Under the pieces are notes generated by a model that was not told where the DNA came from, made no database searches, and saw only the letters and a list, made by a program, of their open reading frames with translations. From JBELHR01 sp049607205 (GTDB lineage: Bacteria; Bacteroidota; Bacteroidia; Flavobacteriales; Flavobacteriaceae), in the NCBI GenBank assembly GCA_049607205.1, contig JBMYWH010000014.1, forward strand, positions 1-55,105: a stretch of 55,105 nt of DNA. Reading direction: 5' to 3'. Position 1 is the first letter of the stretch, and every line of letters begins with the position of its first letter. The translations under genes and the position numbers were made by a program. Below are positions 26,263-34,630 of this stretch, in pieces.

Positions 26263-26288
26263 ATAGGCTTTAAACAAACTAAACAAAC

Positions 26289-27893
26289 ATGAAACATTCA
26301 ACATTAATTACGAAATCGATTTCGTTGGAGTCTTTAAGGATTCCAAAAGACAAGATTCGTTATCAATTGAGTCCAGAAGAATTGGAACGAATTACCCTTG
26401 ACAAGGGGATGGGACAGTTGGCGAGCTCTGAGGCTTTGGCCATACGTACAGGGAAATTTACGGGAAGGTCCCCTAAGGATCGTTTTATTGTAAAGGATAG
26501 TATTACAAAAGACAAAGTTTGGTGGGGAGATGTTAACCTTGCATTTGATCCTGAAAAATTTGATAGTCTTTATGAAAAAATGCTGGACTATATAGAGCGT
26601 GAATTGGACGAAGTTTATGTAAGAGATTGTTTTGCATGCGCTGCAAAGGATTATAAAACTTCAGTAAGAGTCATCAATGAGTATCCTTGGTCTAATTTAT
26701 TTGCTTACAATATGTTCATCAGGCCAACTATGGATGAATTAGAGCTCTTTCAAGAAGATTGGACGGTGCTGAATTTACCTGGTTTTCTTGCCAATCCTTC
26801 TGTGGATGGAACCCGTCAAGAGAACTTTGCGATTTTGAATTTCACGAAGAAAATTGCAATCATTGGAGGAACCGGTTATACAGGAGAGATTAAAAAAGGA
26901 ATCTTCTCGGCTTTGAACTTTGAGCTTCCGACTTTTAAAAACACCTTAGCGATGCACTGTTCTGCCAATGTTGGGGAACAAGGAGATACTGCTATTTTCT
27001 TCGGGCTTTCTGGAACAGGTAAGACAACTTTATCTGCAGACCCTAAGAGAAAATTAATTGGAGATGATGAACATGGATGGTCTTCCAAGGATGAGATCTT
27101 TAATTTTGAAGGTGGATGTTATGCCAAGGCTATAGATTTGGACCCTGTAAAGGAACCGGATATTTATGGAGCCATCAAAAAAGGAGCTTTGCTAGAAAAT
27201 GTAATTATGAATGAGAACGGGGAAGTTGATTTCACTGATGTGAGTCTCACTCAAAATACTCGTGTTTCTTATCCTATTGACCATATACAGAACATACAGG
27301 TTCCTTCTGTAGGAAGTAATCCTAAGAATATTTTCTTTTTAACTGCAGATGCCTTTGGAGTTTTACCTCCAATTTCTAAGTTGAGCCCAGAACAAGCGGC
27401 TTATCACTTTATTTCAGGGTATACTGCTAAGGTTGCAGGAACTGAAGCGGGTGTTGAAGAACCGATGCCTTCTTTCTCCGCCTGTTTTGGAGCACCTTTC
27501 ATGCCACTACACCCTGCAAAATATGCTAAGATGTTGAGTGAGAAGATGCAGGCTTCTAAAGTTAATGTATGGCTTGTGAATACTGGATGGACTGGAGGTC
27601 CTTATGGCATAGGTCATAGAATGAGTCTTAAGTACACTAGAGCGATGATTAATGCGGCACTAGAAGGTAACCTAGAGCGAGTTTCTCTGGCAGAGCATCC
27701 AATCTTTGGTTTGCATATGCCTACTTCATGTCCTGGTGTGCCTAATGAGCTTTTGAACCCAATTAATACATGGGGGAATAAAAAAGCTTACACCAATAAG
27801 GCTAAAGAGTTGGCTTATTCTTTTAAGAAGAATTTTAAGCTATTTGAAAACGAATGTGATACATCCATTTTGAGCGGTGGACCTAAAACATAA
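26289..27893 (+). CDS. pckA: phosphoenolpyruvate carboxykinase (ATP)
   Basis: Catalyses oxaloacetate + ATP to phosphoenolpyruvate, CO2 and ADP, a key gluconeogenic step. The 534-residue protein matches the family length. The kinase-1a P-loop is GLSGTGKTTLSAD near 239-251, the metal-binding kinase-2 region is IGDDEHGW near 257, and RTGKFTGRSPKDRFIV near 54 is the substrate-binding segment. NTGWTGGPYGIGHRM near 438 is also typical. A strong UUCG-loop terminator follows directly. Confidence 0.96.
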   Translation: MKHSTLITKSISLESLRIPKDKIRYQLSPEELERITLDKGMGQLASSEALAIRTGKFTGRSPKDRFIVKDSITKDKVWWGDVNLAFDPEKFDSLYEKMLDYIERELDEVYVRDCFACAAKDYKTSVRVINEYPWSNLFAYNMFIRPTMDELELFQEDWTVLNLPGFLANPSVDGTRQENFAILNFTKKIAIIGGTGYTGEIKKGIFSALNFELPTFKNTLAMHCSANVGEQGDTAIFFGLSGTGKTTLSADPKRKLIGDDEHGWSSKDEIFNFEGGCYAKAIDLDPVKEPDIYGAIKKGALLENVIMNENGEVDFTDVSLTQNTRVSYPIDHIQNIQVPSVGSNPKNIFFLTADAFGVLPPISKLSPEQAAYHFISGYTAKVAGTEAGVEEPMPSFSACFGAPFMPLHPAKYAKMLSEKMQASKVNVWLVNTGWTGGPYGIGHRMSLKYTRAMINAALEGNLERVSLAEHPIFGLHMPTSCPGVPNELLNPINTWGNKKAYTNKAKELAYSFKKNFKLFENECDTSILSGGPKT

Positions 27894-27917
27894 TAATTGA
27901 TTGAGATTAAAGTTTGA

Positions 27918-27946
27918 AAAGAGACAGCTTCGGCTGTCTTTTTTTT
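27918..27946 (+). terminator. intrinsic terminator after pckA
   Basis: AGACAGC (27922-27928) pairs with GCTGTCT (27933-27939) around a TTCG tetraloop closed by C-G, followed by eight T. This is a strong Rho-independent terminator. Confidence 0.92.
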
Positions 27947-27972
27947 GTTTAAATTAGTACAAACTTAAGATT

Positions 27973-28542
27973 TTGAAAACACGATGTTCTTGGCCTGGAG
28001 ATGATCCCTTGTATATAGCCTATCACGATTCGGAGTGGGGAGTTCCCGTGCACGATGACCGTCAATTATTTGAATTTCTAACCTTAGAAACCTTTCAGGC
28101 AGGTTTGAGTTGGATTACGGTTTTAAGAAAAAGAGATAATTTTAGAAGGGCCTTCGATAATTTTGATTTTCACAAGATTGCTAAATATAGTCAAGATAAA
28201 CAAGATGAACTTCGCGAAGATGCGGGGATTATACGAAATCGACTTAAGATCGCTGCTGCGGTTAACAATGCACAGCGCTTTATAGAAGTACAAGAAGAAT
28301 TTGGAAGTTTTGATACATATATCTGGAGTTTTGTTGATTTTAAACCTTTGGATACGGCCTGTGAATCATCAGAGGATGTTCCTAATACTACCGAAATTTC
28401 CGATCGCTTGTCCAAGGATCTTAAAAAAAGAGGATTCAAATTTGTGGGATCTACCGTGGTTTACGCTCATATGCAGGCTACAGGTATGGTTAATGATCAT
28501 ATTAAATCATGTTTTAGATATAAAGAATTATGGCAAGAATAG
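27973..28542 (+). CDS. tag: DNA-3-methyladenine glycosylase I
   Basis: Removes 3-methyladenine from alkylated DNA. The 189-residue protein shows the Tag features: N-terminal CSWPGDDPLYIAYHDSEWGVP (zinc Cys5 and His18), ETFQAGLSWITVLRKR near 38 with the catalytic Glu, and a C-terminal YAHMQATGMVNDHIKSCFR with the other zinc ligands. The start is TTG at 27973. An in-frame stop at 27955-27957 rules out anything longer, and there is no in-frame ATG before the zinc motif. The 3' end overlaps the potassium channel gene by 13 bases. Confidence 0.93.
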   Translation: MKTRCSWPGDDPLYIAYHDSEWGVPVHDDRQLFEFLTLETFQAGLSWITVLRKRDNFRRAFDNFDFHKIAKYSQDKQDELREDAGIIRNRLKIAAAVNNAQRFIEVQEEFGSFDTYIWSFVDFKPLDTACESSEDVPNTTEISDRLSKDLKKRGFKFVGSTVVYAHMQATGMVNDHIKSCFRYKELWQE

Positions 28543-29459
28543 GGAGGCCTAGAAAAATAAAAGATACAGGAATAGGGTATAAGGCTGGGGAGTCAACTCA
28601 GCCTTTTATTAATAAAGATGGTAGTAATAATGTAGACTTTATAAATTTACCTCAGGGTATAGATCAATTATATAGCTATATGATGGACGCTAAATGGAAG
28701 ATGTTTTTCCTTTGGATTGTCTTGGGCTATTTTGCGATTAACGTGCTTTTTGCTTCACTTTATATGGCCATTGGTGTAGAGCAGCTCTCTGGAACCAGAG
28801 AAGATTTTCTAGGAGGATTTGTAGATGCCTTTTATTTTAGTGCTCAGACTATTACCACTGTAGGATACGGTGCTATTGCTCCAAGTGGTGTGGTTGCTGG
28901 CTTATTATCTTCTTTTGAGGCCTTGATAGGCTTGTTGAGTTTCTCTTTTATTACAGGGCTTTTATATGGGAGATTTTCGCGCCCCAAGGCTTCGATTTCA
29001 TTTTCAAATCAATTGTTGTTTAGAAAATTCGAAAAGGGAAATGCTTTGATGTTTAGATTTATGAATAACCGCAATTCCTTGATGATTGAGCCCGAGGTAA
29101 GTGCTACTATTTCCATGACTAAAAAAGTCAAGGGAGAATTTGAGAGAAGTTTTTATCAAATGCCCTTGGAGCGATCTAAGATTCATTATTTGCCGAGTAT
29201 GTGGACTCTAGTTCATAAAATTCAGGAGGGTTCTGCATTTTTTGAAATGACTAAAGATGATATTCTAAATAGTAAGTTTGAAATATATGTCATGGTTAAA
29301 TACCATGATGAAGCCTATGAACAACAAGTCTATCAATTGCATTACTATGACCAACAAAAGCTAGAGTTTGAAAGAAAATTCCTTCCTTCATATACTTATA
29401 ATAGCCAGGGAAAAATGTCTGTGAATTACGAAGACTTAAGCAAGACAGAGCCTATTTAA
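28530..29459 (+). CDS. inward-rectifier (KirBac-type) potassium channel
   Basis: A 309-residue two-membrane-span channel. A slide-helix region carries the Kir hallmark INKDGSNNV (27-35). The first span is about 56-80, the selectivity filter TVGYG is at 110-114, and the second span is about 121-145. The C-terminal 160 residues form the cytoplasmic IRK beta-domain (SKARFSRPKASISFS-like start, ending before the acidic tail). These are the marks of KirBac channels, homologous to animal Kir. It starts inside the last 13 bases of tag and probably shares its transcript. Its stop overlaps a small convergent gene by four bases. Confidence 0.9.
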   Translation: MARIGRPRKIKDTGIGYKAGESTQPFINKDGSNNVDFINLPQGIDQLYSYMMDAKWKMFFLWIVLGYFAINVLFASLYMAIGVEQLSGTREDFLGGFVDAFYFSAQTITTVGYGAIAPSGVVAGLLSSFEALIGLLSFSFITGLLYGRFSRPKASISFSNQLLFRKFEKGNALMFRFMNNRNSLMIEPEVSATISMTKKVKGEFERSFYQMPLERSKIHYLPSMWTLVHKIQEGSAFFEMTKDDILNSKFEIYVMVKYHDEAYEQQVYQLHYYDQQKLEFERKFLPSYTYNSQGKMSVNYEDLSKTEPI

Positions 29460-29644
29460 TGAGAGGCGAATCGTATTAAGAAAAATAAGGTAAGGACAAT
29501 GACGATAGCTATTCCGGCTTTAACAGCTCCATTTTTATAGTGTAATTTATGAAGTTTCATGTCTTTAGCGTAGCTATAGATCATAAATCCGATAAAGACT
29601 ACTGCAAAACAGATTCCAAAAATTATTTGTCCCTTACTAAACAT
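29456..29644 (-). CDS. small two-span membrane protein
   Basis: A 62-residue protein starting MFSKGQIIFGICFAVVFIGF. Two hydrophobic spans, near 7-25 and 43-59, flank a basic loop KDMKLHKLHYKNG. Hydrophobic and charged residues follow the positive-inside rule, and the composition is not that of an antisense shadow. I recognise no named family. It is convergent with the Kir gene with a four-base overlap, and divergent from the MazG-like gene, 40 bases apart. Confidence 0.65.
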   Translation of the reverse strand: MFSKGQIIFGICFAVVFIGFMIYSYAKDMKLHKLHYKNGAVKAGIAIVIVLTLFFLIRFASH

Positions 29645-29684
29645 ATTTTCCTATTTTTAGCAAAAGTAGCCAAAAAACAATCAA

Positions 29685-30071
29685 ATGAAAAACAAAATCG
29701 ACGCCGTTTCAGCCTTCCACAAAGCTTTTAAATTAGGGATGAAAGATACTCCTACTGCAGATCTAGGAACTGCAAAAAACACATTGAGGTTTGAGCTTAT
29801 GAAGGAGGAAAATGAGGAATATTTAGAAGCAGCTCAAAACGGGGATTTGGTTGAAGTAGCCGATGCCTTAGGAGATATGCTTTATATTCTTTGTGGTACA
29901 ATTATCGAACATGGTATGCAAGATAAGATTGAAGCAGTTTTTGAAGAAATTCAGCGCAGTAATATGTCTAAACTTGGAGCAGATGGAAACCCTATATACA
30001 GAGCTGATGGTAAAGTTCTTAAGGGACCTTCGTATTTTAAACCTAATATCGCAGAGATTCTTGAGGACTAG
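29685..30071 (+). CDS. MazG-like nucleotide pyrophosphohydrolase
   Basis: A 128-residue all-alpha NTP pyrophosphohydrolase of the MazG/PRA-PH superfamily. Metal-binding residues are in FELMKEENEEYLEA (about 35-48, the ExxE motif) and EVADALGDMLYIL (about 55-67, the second motif with Asp). GPSYFKPNIAEILED at the C-terminus is seen in Bacteroidota members. Such enzymes hydrolyse canonical or damaged dNTPs or phosphoribosyl-ATP; a HisE role is unlikely without his genes nearby. It overlaps the nadB stop by four bases on the opposite strand. Confidence 0.85.
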   Translation: MKNKIDAVSAFHKAFKLGMKDTPTADLGTAKNTLRFELMKEENEEYLEAAQNGDLVEVADALGDMLYILCGTIIEHGMQDKIEAVFEEIQRSNMSKLGADGNPIYRADGKVLKGPSYFKPNIAEILED

Positions 30072-31636
30072 GTCAAGTCTTTATTGTAGAATCCTCCTTT
30101 ATTTTCCTTGCGATTCATAGAGAATTCAGTAATTAAACTAGCGGCTGTTATTAAATTTTGAAGTTCACAAAGGGGAAGAGATATTTTTGCTTCCTTGTAG
30201 AATTCAGAATTTTCTTGAAACAAGATACTAAGCCTATTCGAAGCGCGTTTTAATCTGGCATTCGAGCGAACTATCCCGACATAATCACTCATAATTCTCT
30301 GTACTTCTTTACGGTCATGTGTGATCAGTATTTCCTCTTTATTCTCAGAAGTGTTTGAGGCATCCCACTGAGGAAGTTCTGGTATTTCAGGAATTTGATC
30401 AAATTTGTTCTTAACGGCTTCAAAACTGTTATAACTATAAACTAAGGCTTCTAAAAGTGAATTAGATGCCAATCTATTAGCTCCGTGTAAACCAGTTCGC
30501 GTACACTCACCACAGGCATATAAATTTTTAATACTCGTTAAGCCACTTTGATCTACTTTTATTCCTCCACAGAGATAATGCGCTGCGGGTACAACAGGGA
30601 TGAAATCTTTCCTGATGTCAATTCCAATACTACTGCATTTTTCCGTGATATTAGGGAAATGTTCCGTGAAGGCTTCATAGTCTAAATCCGTGCAATCTAG
30701 GAATAAATGCGTTGCTCCTGTTTTTTTAAGCTCTGTATCAATGGCACGGGCAACAATATCTCTGGAAGCTAATTCTTCACGAGGGTCATATAAATGCATG
30801 AACAAGTTCCCATCTGGATCTCTTAGTCTAGCGCCAAAACCTCTCACGGCTTCAGAAATTAAAAAAGAAGGAGATTCCTTAGGTTCTTGAAAAAGTGAAG
30901 TGGGGTGGAATTGAACGAATTCAACCTCTGAGATTTTTGCTTTAGCACGATAAGCCATGGCTAATCCGTCACTTGTCGCAATTAGGGGGTTGGTTGTATT
31001 TCTATAAATTTGACCAGATCCTCCGGCAGCAAGCATGGTTACTTTTGCTCCAATGGTTTTGACTTTTTGATTCGCAATGTCTAAGGCATATACCCCATAA
31101 CAATGTATGTTGTCATAACGATTTGGATTGGTTCTTTGTGTTTGATGTTCCGTGATGAAATCTATGGCAAAATGCTGCTCTAGAATTGTGATATTATCTT
31201 GTTTATCAATAGCAGCAAGAAGTGCGCGTTCGATTTCATAACCTGTGATATCCTTGTGATGTAGAATTCGGTGCTGAGAATGTCCACCTTCCATCCCTAG
31301 GTTATAACCTCCTTCAGGATTTTCATCAAATTGAACTCCCCAGTTAATCAACTCTTCCAGGCGCTGTGGTCCTTCTTCAACGACCATTTTTACAACTTCT
31401 GGATCACAGAGTCCGTCCCCTGCAATTAAAGTATCTTCTATATGTTGATCAAAAGAATCTGATTTTCCATTTAGGACCGTAGCTATACCTCCTTGGGCAT
31501 ATTTGGTATTGGATTCACTCTCATCACTTTTTGTAATGACCAAAACCGATTGGTCTTTGAAATATTGTCCCACACGCAGGGCGTAAGACAGTCCCGCAAT
31601 TCCGGATCCAATTACTAAAAAATCGGTTTTGATCAT
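30068..31636 (-). CDS. nadB: L-aspartate oxidase
   Basis: Oxidises L-aspartate to iminoaspartate, the first step of de novo NAD synthesis; FAD-dependent. The 522-residue protein begins with an FAD Rossmann motif VIGSGIAGLSYALRV (7-21), then TKYAQGGIATVL near 44. The active-site region EFVQFHPTSLF near 245 contains conserved His, and HYLCGGIKVD and ECTRTGLHGANRLASNSLLEALVY lie near 355 and 378. It is the last gene of ilvE-nadA-nadB, four bases after nadA. Confidence 0.95.
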   Translation of the reverse strand: MIKTDFLVIGSGIAGLSYALRVGQYFKDQSVLVITKSDESESNTKYAQGGIATVLNGKSDSFDQHIEDTLIAGDGLCDPEVVKMVVEEGPQRLEELINWGVQFDENPEGGYNLGMEGGHSQHRILHHKDITGYEIERALLAAIDKQDNITILEQHFAIDFITEHQTQRTNPNRYDNIHCYGVYALDIANQKVKTIGAKVTMLAAGGSGQIYRNTTNPLIATSDGLAMAYRAKAKISEVEFVQFHPTSLFQEPKESPSFLISEAVRGFGARLRDPDGNLFMHLYDPREELASRDIVARAIDTELKKTGATHLFLDCTDLDYEAFTEHFPNITEKCSSIGIDIRKDFIPVVPAAHYLCGGIKVDQSGLTSIKNLYACGECTRTGLHGANRLASNSLLEALVYSYNSFEAVKNKFDQIPEIPELPQWDASNTSENKEEILITHDRKEVQRIMSDYVGIVRSNARLKRASNRLSILFQENSEFYKEAKISLPLCELQNLITAASLITEFSMNRKENKGGFYNKDLT

Positions 31637-31640
31637 TCTC

Positions 31641-32642
31641 TTATTTAGATAATTCTAACATGCGCTCGATAGGAGCTAATGCTTTTTTACTTAATTCGGC
31701 ATCCACCTCGATAGCCGGTAACTCATGCTGAAGACACAAGTATAATTTTTTCATATTGTTCATTTTCATGAAAGCACATTCTGAACAGGCACAAGTATTG
31801 TCTTCTTTTGCAGGTGCTGGAATCAATATCTTGCCCGGAACCTGTTGTTGCATTTCATGTAAAATTCCTGCTTCAGTAGCTACAATGAACTTTTGTTTAT
31901 CACTTTCTCGAACGTGCTTCAAAAGTCCTGCTGTAGAACCGATATAAGAAGCTGTTCTAAGTATATGTGTTTGAGATTCAGGATGAGCAATAATTTCTGC
32001 ATCTGGATTCTCTGCGGCTACTTCTAAAAGTTTTTCAATAGAAAAAGCCTCGTGAACGATACAAGCTCCTTCCCATAATAGCATGTCTCTTCCAGTTTCT
32101 CCAATTAAGTAAGTACCTAAGTTCTTATCTGGTGCAAAGATGATTGGTTGATCTTCTGGTATTGAATTGATGATTTTTAAAGCATTAGACGAAGTACAAA
32201 CGATGTCTGAAAGCGCTTTAATATCAGCAGAACAATTTATATAAGTTACCACCATGTGATCAGGGTGGGCTTCTTTGAATTTCTTGAATTCTGAAGGAGG
32301 GCAAGAATCTGCTAAGGAACATCCAGCATGAAGGTCAGGAAGTACTACGGTTTTCTTAGGGTTTAAGATTTTTGCTGTTTCCGCCATAAAATGAACTCCT
32401 GCAAAAACGATAATATCTGCATCAGTTTTGGCTGCTTCTTGAGCTAATTGTAAACTATCTCCTACAAAATCAGCGATGTCTTGAATGGCATCTTCCTGAT
32501 AGTAATGCGCTAGAATTACAGCGTTTTTTTCTTTTTTTAATCTCTTAATTTCTGCTACATAGTCAATGCCTGTAGTAGGAATATTCAAAAAACCAACTTC
32601 CTCCAAATTAGCTTTTGCATGATCTAAAGTATGTGTTTCCAT
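31641..32642 (-). CDS. nadA: quinolinate synthase
   Basis: Condenses iminoaspartate with dihydroxyacetone phosphate to quinolinate, using a [4Fe-4S] cluster. The 333-residue protein has VILAHYYQEDAIQDIADFVGDSL near 38-60. Cluster cysteines are probably those in HAGCSLADSCP near 106, DMLLWEGACIVHEAF near 195, and the CACSECAFM segment near 289. It lies five bases after ilvE and four before nadB, one transcript. nadC is not in the window. Confidence 0.95.
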   Translation of the reverse strand: METHTLDHAKANLEEVGFLNIPTTGIDYVAEIKRLKKEKNAVILAHYYQEDAIQDIADFVGDSLQLAQEAAKTDADIIVFAGVHFMAETAKILNPKKTVVLPDLHAGCSLADSCPPSEFKKFKEAHPDHMVVTYINCSADIKALSDIVCTSSNALKIINSIPEDQPIIFAPDKNLGTYLIGETGRDMLLWEGACIVHEAFSIEKLLEVAAENPDAEIIAHPESQTHILRTASYIGSTAGLLKHVRESDKQKFIVATEAGILHEMQQQVPGKILIPAPAKEDNTCACSECAFMKMNNMKKLYLCLQHELPAIEVDAELSKKALAPIERMLELSK

Positions 32643-32647
32643 GGGTC

Positions 32648-33706
32648 TTAGTTTTTAGGGACTTCATGCGTCCAGTTAAACGGATCCTCAGCTTTATTTT
32701 GTTGAATGTCTGTTAGACTTTTCTTTAAAAACTGAGCCGTACCATTCTCGACTTTTGGCAAGTCATATTGAGCTCCTTGATATGCAAAACCAGCTATAGG
32801 GCTGATTACCGCTGCAGTTCCAGAACCGAACATTTCTGTTAGACTTCCGTTGTTGGCAGCCTCTATCAATTCCTTTACACTAACTGCTCTTATTTCAACT
32901 TCAATTCCTTTTGAGCGCGCCAGTTCAATCAAACTCTTACGAGTAATACCATCCAAGATTCTTTCAGAAGTAGGAGCTGTAATGAGTTTGTCTCCAATTT
33001 TTACAAAGACATTCATTGTTCCTGCTTCCTCTAGATATTCGTGAGTATTAGCATCTGTCCAAATTACTTGTTGGTAGCCTTCTTTAATTGCAAGGTTAGT
33101 CGGGTAAAATTGTCCCGCATAGTTACCGGCAGCCTTGGCATATCCAACTCCACCATCGGCGGAACGAGAATATTTCTCAGCAATTAGCACCTTAACTTCT
33201 CCACTGTAATAAGATTGAGCAGGAGAACAAATAATCATAAATTTATATTCCGTAGAAGGTGAAGCAGAAACTCCAGACTCTGTAGCAATAACAAATGGTC
33301 GGATATAAAGTGAGTTTCCTTCTCCATTTTTGATCCACTCCCTGTCTAAATTTAAAAGCGTTTCAAGACCTTCAAAGAAAAAACCTTTAGGAAATGCAGG
33401 CATAGCTAGACGCTCTCCTGAAATATTAATTCTGTTGAAATTGTCTTCTGGACGAAATAACCAAACGGAACCATTGTCGTCTTTATAGGCTTTCATTCCC
33501 TCGAAAACAGCCTGACCGTAGTGAAATACTTTTGCAGATGGATCCAGCATGATAGGAGCATAAGGCTCTACACTTGGGTTTTGCCATTTACCATCCTTAT
33601 AATCACAGACAAACATATGGTCGGTGAATACATTTCCAAAGGCTAAATTCGAAAAGTCTACTTGATCAATTTTACTGTTTCCAGCTTTTGTAACCGTTAA
33701 GCTCAT
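32648..33706 (-). CDS. ilvE: branched-chain amino acid aminotransferase
   Basis: A fold-type IV PLP aminotransferase that interconverts Leu, Ile and Val with their keto acids. The 352-residue protein is the class II BCAT length. The PLP lysine is in GGVGYAKAAGNYAGQF near 200, EEAGTMNVFVKIG is near 236, and GSGTAAVISPIAGFAYQG is near 305. YGQAVFEGMKAY near 68 is the usual N-domain motif. It is the first gene of an operon with nadA and nadB, an unusual partner choice, with gaps of five and four bases. Confidence 0.93.
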   Translation of the reverse strand: MSLTVTKAGNSKIDQVDFSNLAFGNVFTDHMFVCDYKDGKWQNPSVEPYAPIMLDPSAKVFHYGQAVFEGMKAYKDDNGSVWLFRPEDNFNRINISGERLAMPAFPKGFFFEGLETLLNLDREWIKNGEGNSLYIRPFVIATESGVSASPSTEYKFMIICSPAQSYYSGEVKVLIAEKYSRSADGGVGYAKAAGNYAGQFYPTNLAIKEGYQQVIWTDANTHEYLEEAGTMNVFVKIGDKLITAPTSERILDGITRKSLIELARSKGIEVEIRAVSVKELIEAANNGSLTEMFGSGTAAVISPIAGFAYQGAQYDLPKVENGTAQFLKKSLTDIQQNKAEDPFNWTHEVPKN

Positions 33707-33727
33707 AATAGTCGTATATATTTCTCA

Positions 33728-33735
33728 CAAAAGTA
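33728..33735 (-). promoter_or_regulatory. -7 promoter element of ilvE-nadAB
   Basis: Reads TACTTTTG on the minus strand, an exact TAnnTTTG match, 21 bases upstream of the ilvE ATG (33706). No clear -33 TTTG is seen at standard spacing. Confidence 0.5.
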
Positions 33736-33802
33736 CTGATTTTTTGAGATTTTATAGAGTAAAGATTTCAGAAATCATAATTCTTTAAGAACTGATTTAT
33801 TA

Positions 33803-33810
33803 TATATTTG
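33803..33810 (+). promoter_or_regulatory. -7 promoter element of mnmD
   Basis: TATATTTG is an exact TAnnTTTG match, 22 bases upstream of the mnmD TTG start at 33833. The -33 region is weak. Confidence 0.5.
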
Positions 33811-33832
33811 CATTTGAGAAATCATTAAGATA

Positions 33833-34495
33833 TTGAAACGCAAGGTAATTATCACATCTGATGGGTCTACGACCCTACACATTCCTGCTTGGAATGAACA
33901 GTATCACTCTAAACACGGGGCGATACAAGAGGCGTATCATGTCTTTATTAAAAATGGTTTACATGCCATGACTCAAGATAAAATTGATATTTTGGAGATT
34001 GGTTTTGGAACTGGTTTAAATGCTTTTATCACTTTACTGGAAGCGGATAAACTCGGTAAAAAAATTAACTACACAGGTATTGAAGCTTATCCAATTAAGG
34101 AGGATGAACTTTTGAGACTTAATTTTGTCAATGAGTTGGAATGTAGGAACTTCTCTCATAAATTTGAGGAAATGCACTTGTCTCCTTGGGAACAGTGGCA
34201 GGAAGTTACGGCTGATTTTAGTTTAAACAAAAGGCAAATGTTCATTCATAATGTCTCTGATCAAGAGGCTTTTGATTTAATATATTTTGACGCCTTCGGA
34301 GCTAGAGTTCAACCGGAATTGTGGACGGAAGAGATTTTTGCTAAAATGTATGCTGCTTTAAGACCTTCTGGAGTGTTAGTAACCTATTCGGCAAAAGGGT
34401 CTGTTCGTCGTGCCCTTCAAGCTGTTGGTTTTACAGTGGAGAGGCTGCCTGGCCCTCCTGGAAAAAGAGAAATGCTTAGAGCAAAAAAAGTATAA
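33833..34495 (+). CDS. mnmD: tRNA 5-methylaminomethyl-2-thiouridine methyltransferase MnmD
   Basis: Completes mnm5s2U at the tRNA wobble position by SAM-dependent methylation. The 220-residue protein corresponds to the methyltransferase half of E. coli MnmC, without the FAD oxidase half. The SAM motif is LEIGFGTGLNAFIT near 49, and DLIYFDAFGARVQPELW near 146 is the family's catalytic segment. The start is TTG at 33833: an in-frame stop at 33815-33817 excludes a longer form, and the sequence runs directly into KRKVIITSDGS. A 43-residue membrane protein gene follows four bases later. Confidence 0.9.
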   Translation: MKRKVIITSDGSTTLHIPAWNEQYHSKHGAIQEAYHVFIKNGLHAMTQDKIDILEIGFGTGLNAFITLLEADKLGKKINYTGIEAYPIKEDELLRLNFVNELECRNFSHKFEEMHLSPWEQWQEVTADFSLNKRQMFIHNVSDQEAFDLIYFDAFGARVQPELWTEEIFAKMYAALRPSGVLVTYSAKGSVRRALQAVGFTVERLPGPPGKREMLRAKKV

Positions 34496-34498
34496 ATT

Positions 34499-34630
34499 AT
34501 GAAAGGAAAATTCAGAAAATCAAAAAAGAGAAATACCATTAAAGGTTTGATTTTTATTGCATTGCTTTTTATCTTAATCTATTTGATCGGAGAGGTTGAT
34601 GCCTGGGTAGCCAACTTTATGAATTCCTAA
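34499..34630 (+). CDS. 43-residue single-span membrane protein
   Basis: An ATG at 34499 opens a 43-codon frame ending TAA at 34630. The peptide has a strongly basic N-terminus (MKGKFRKSKKRNTIK), one hydrophobic span (GLIFIALLFILIYLI, about 16-30) and a short acidic tail (GEVDAWVANFMNS). The spacing to mnmD is three bases, so co-translation is likely. The last four bases overlap the stop of the convergent glycosyltransferase. I recognise no family; it may be a small membrane regulator. Confidence 0.6.
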   Translation: MKGKFRKSKKRNTIKGLIFIALLFILIYLIGEVDAWVANFMNS

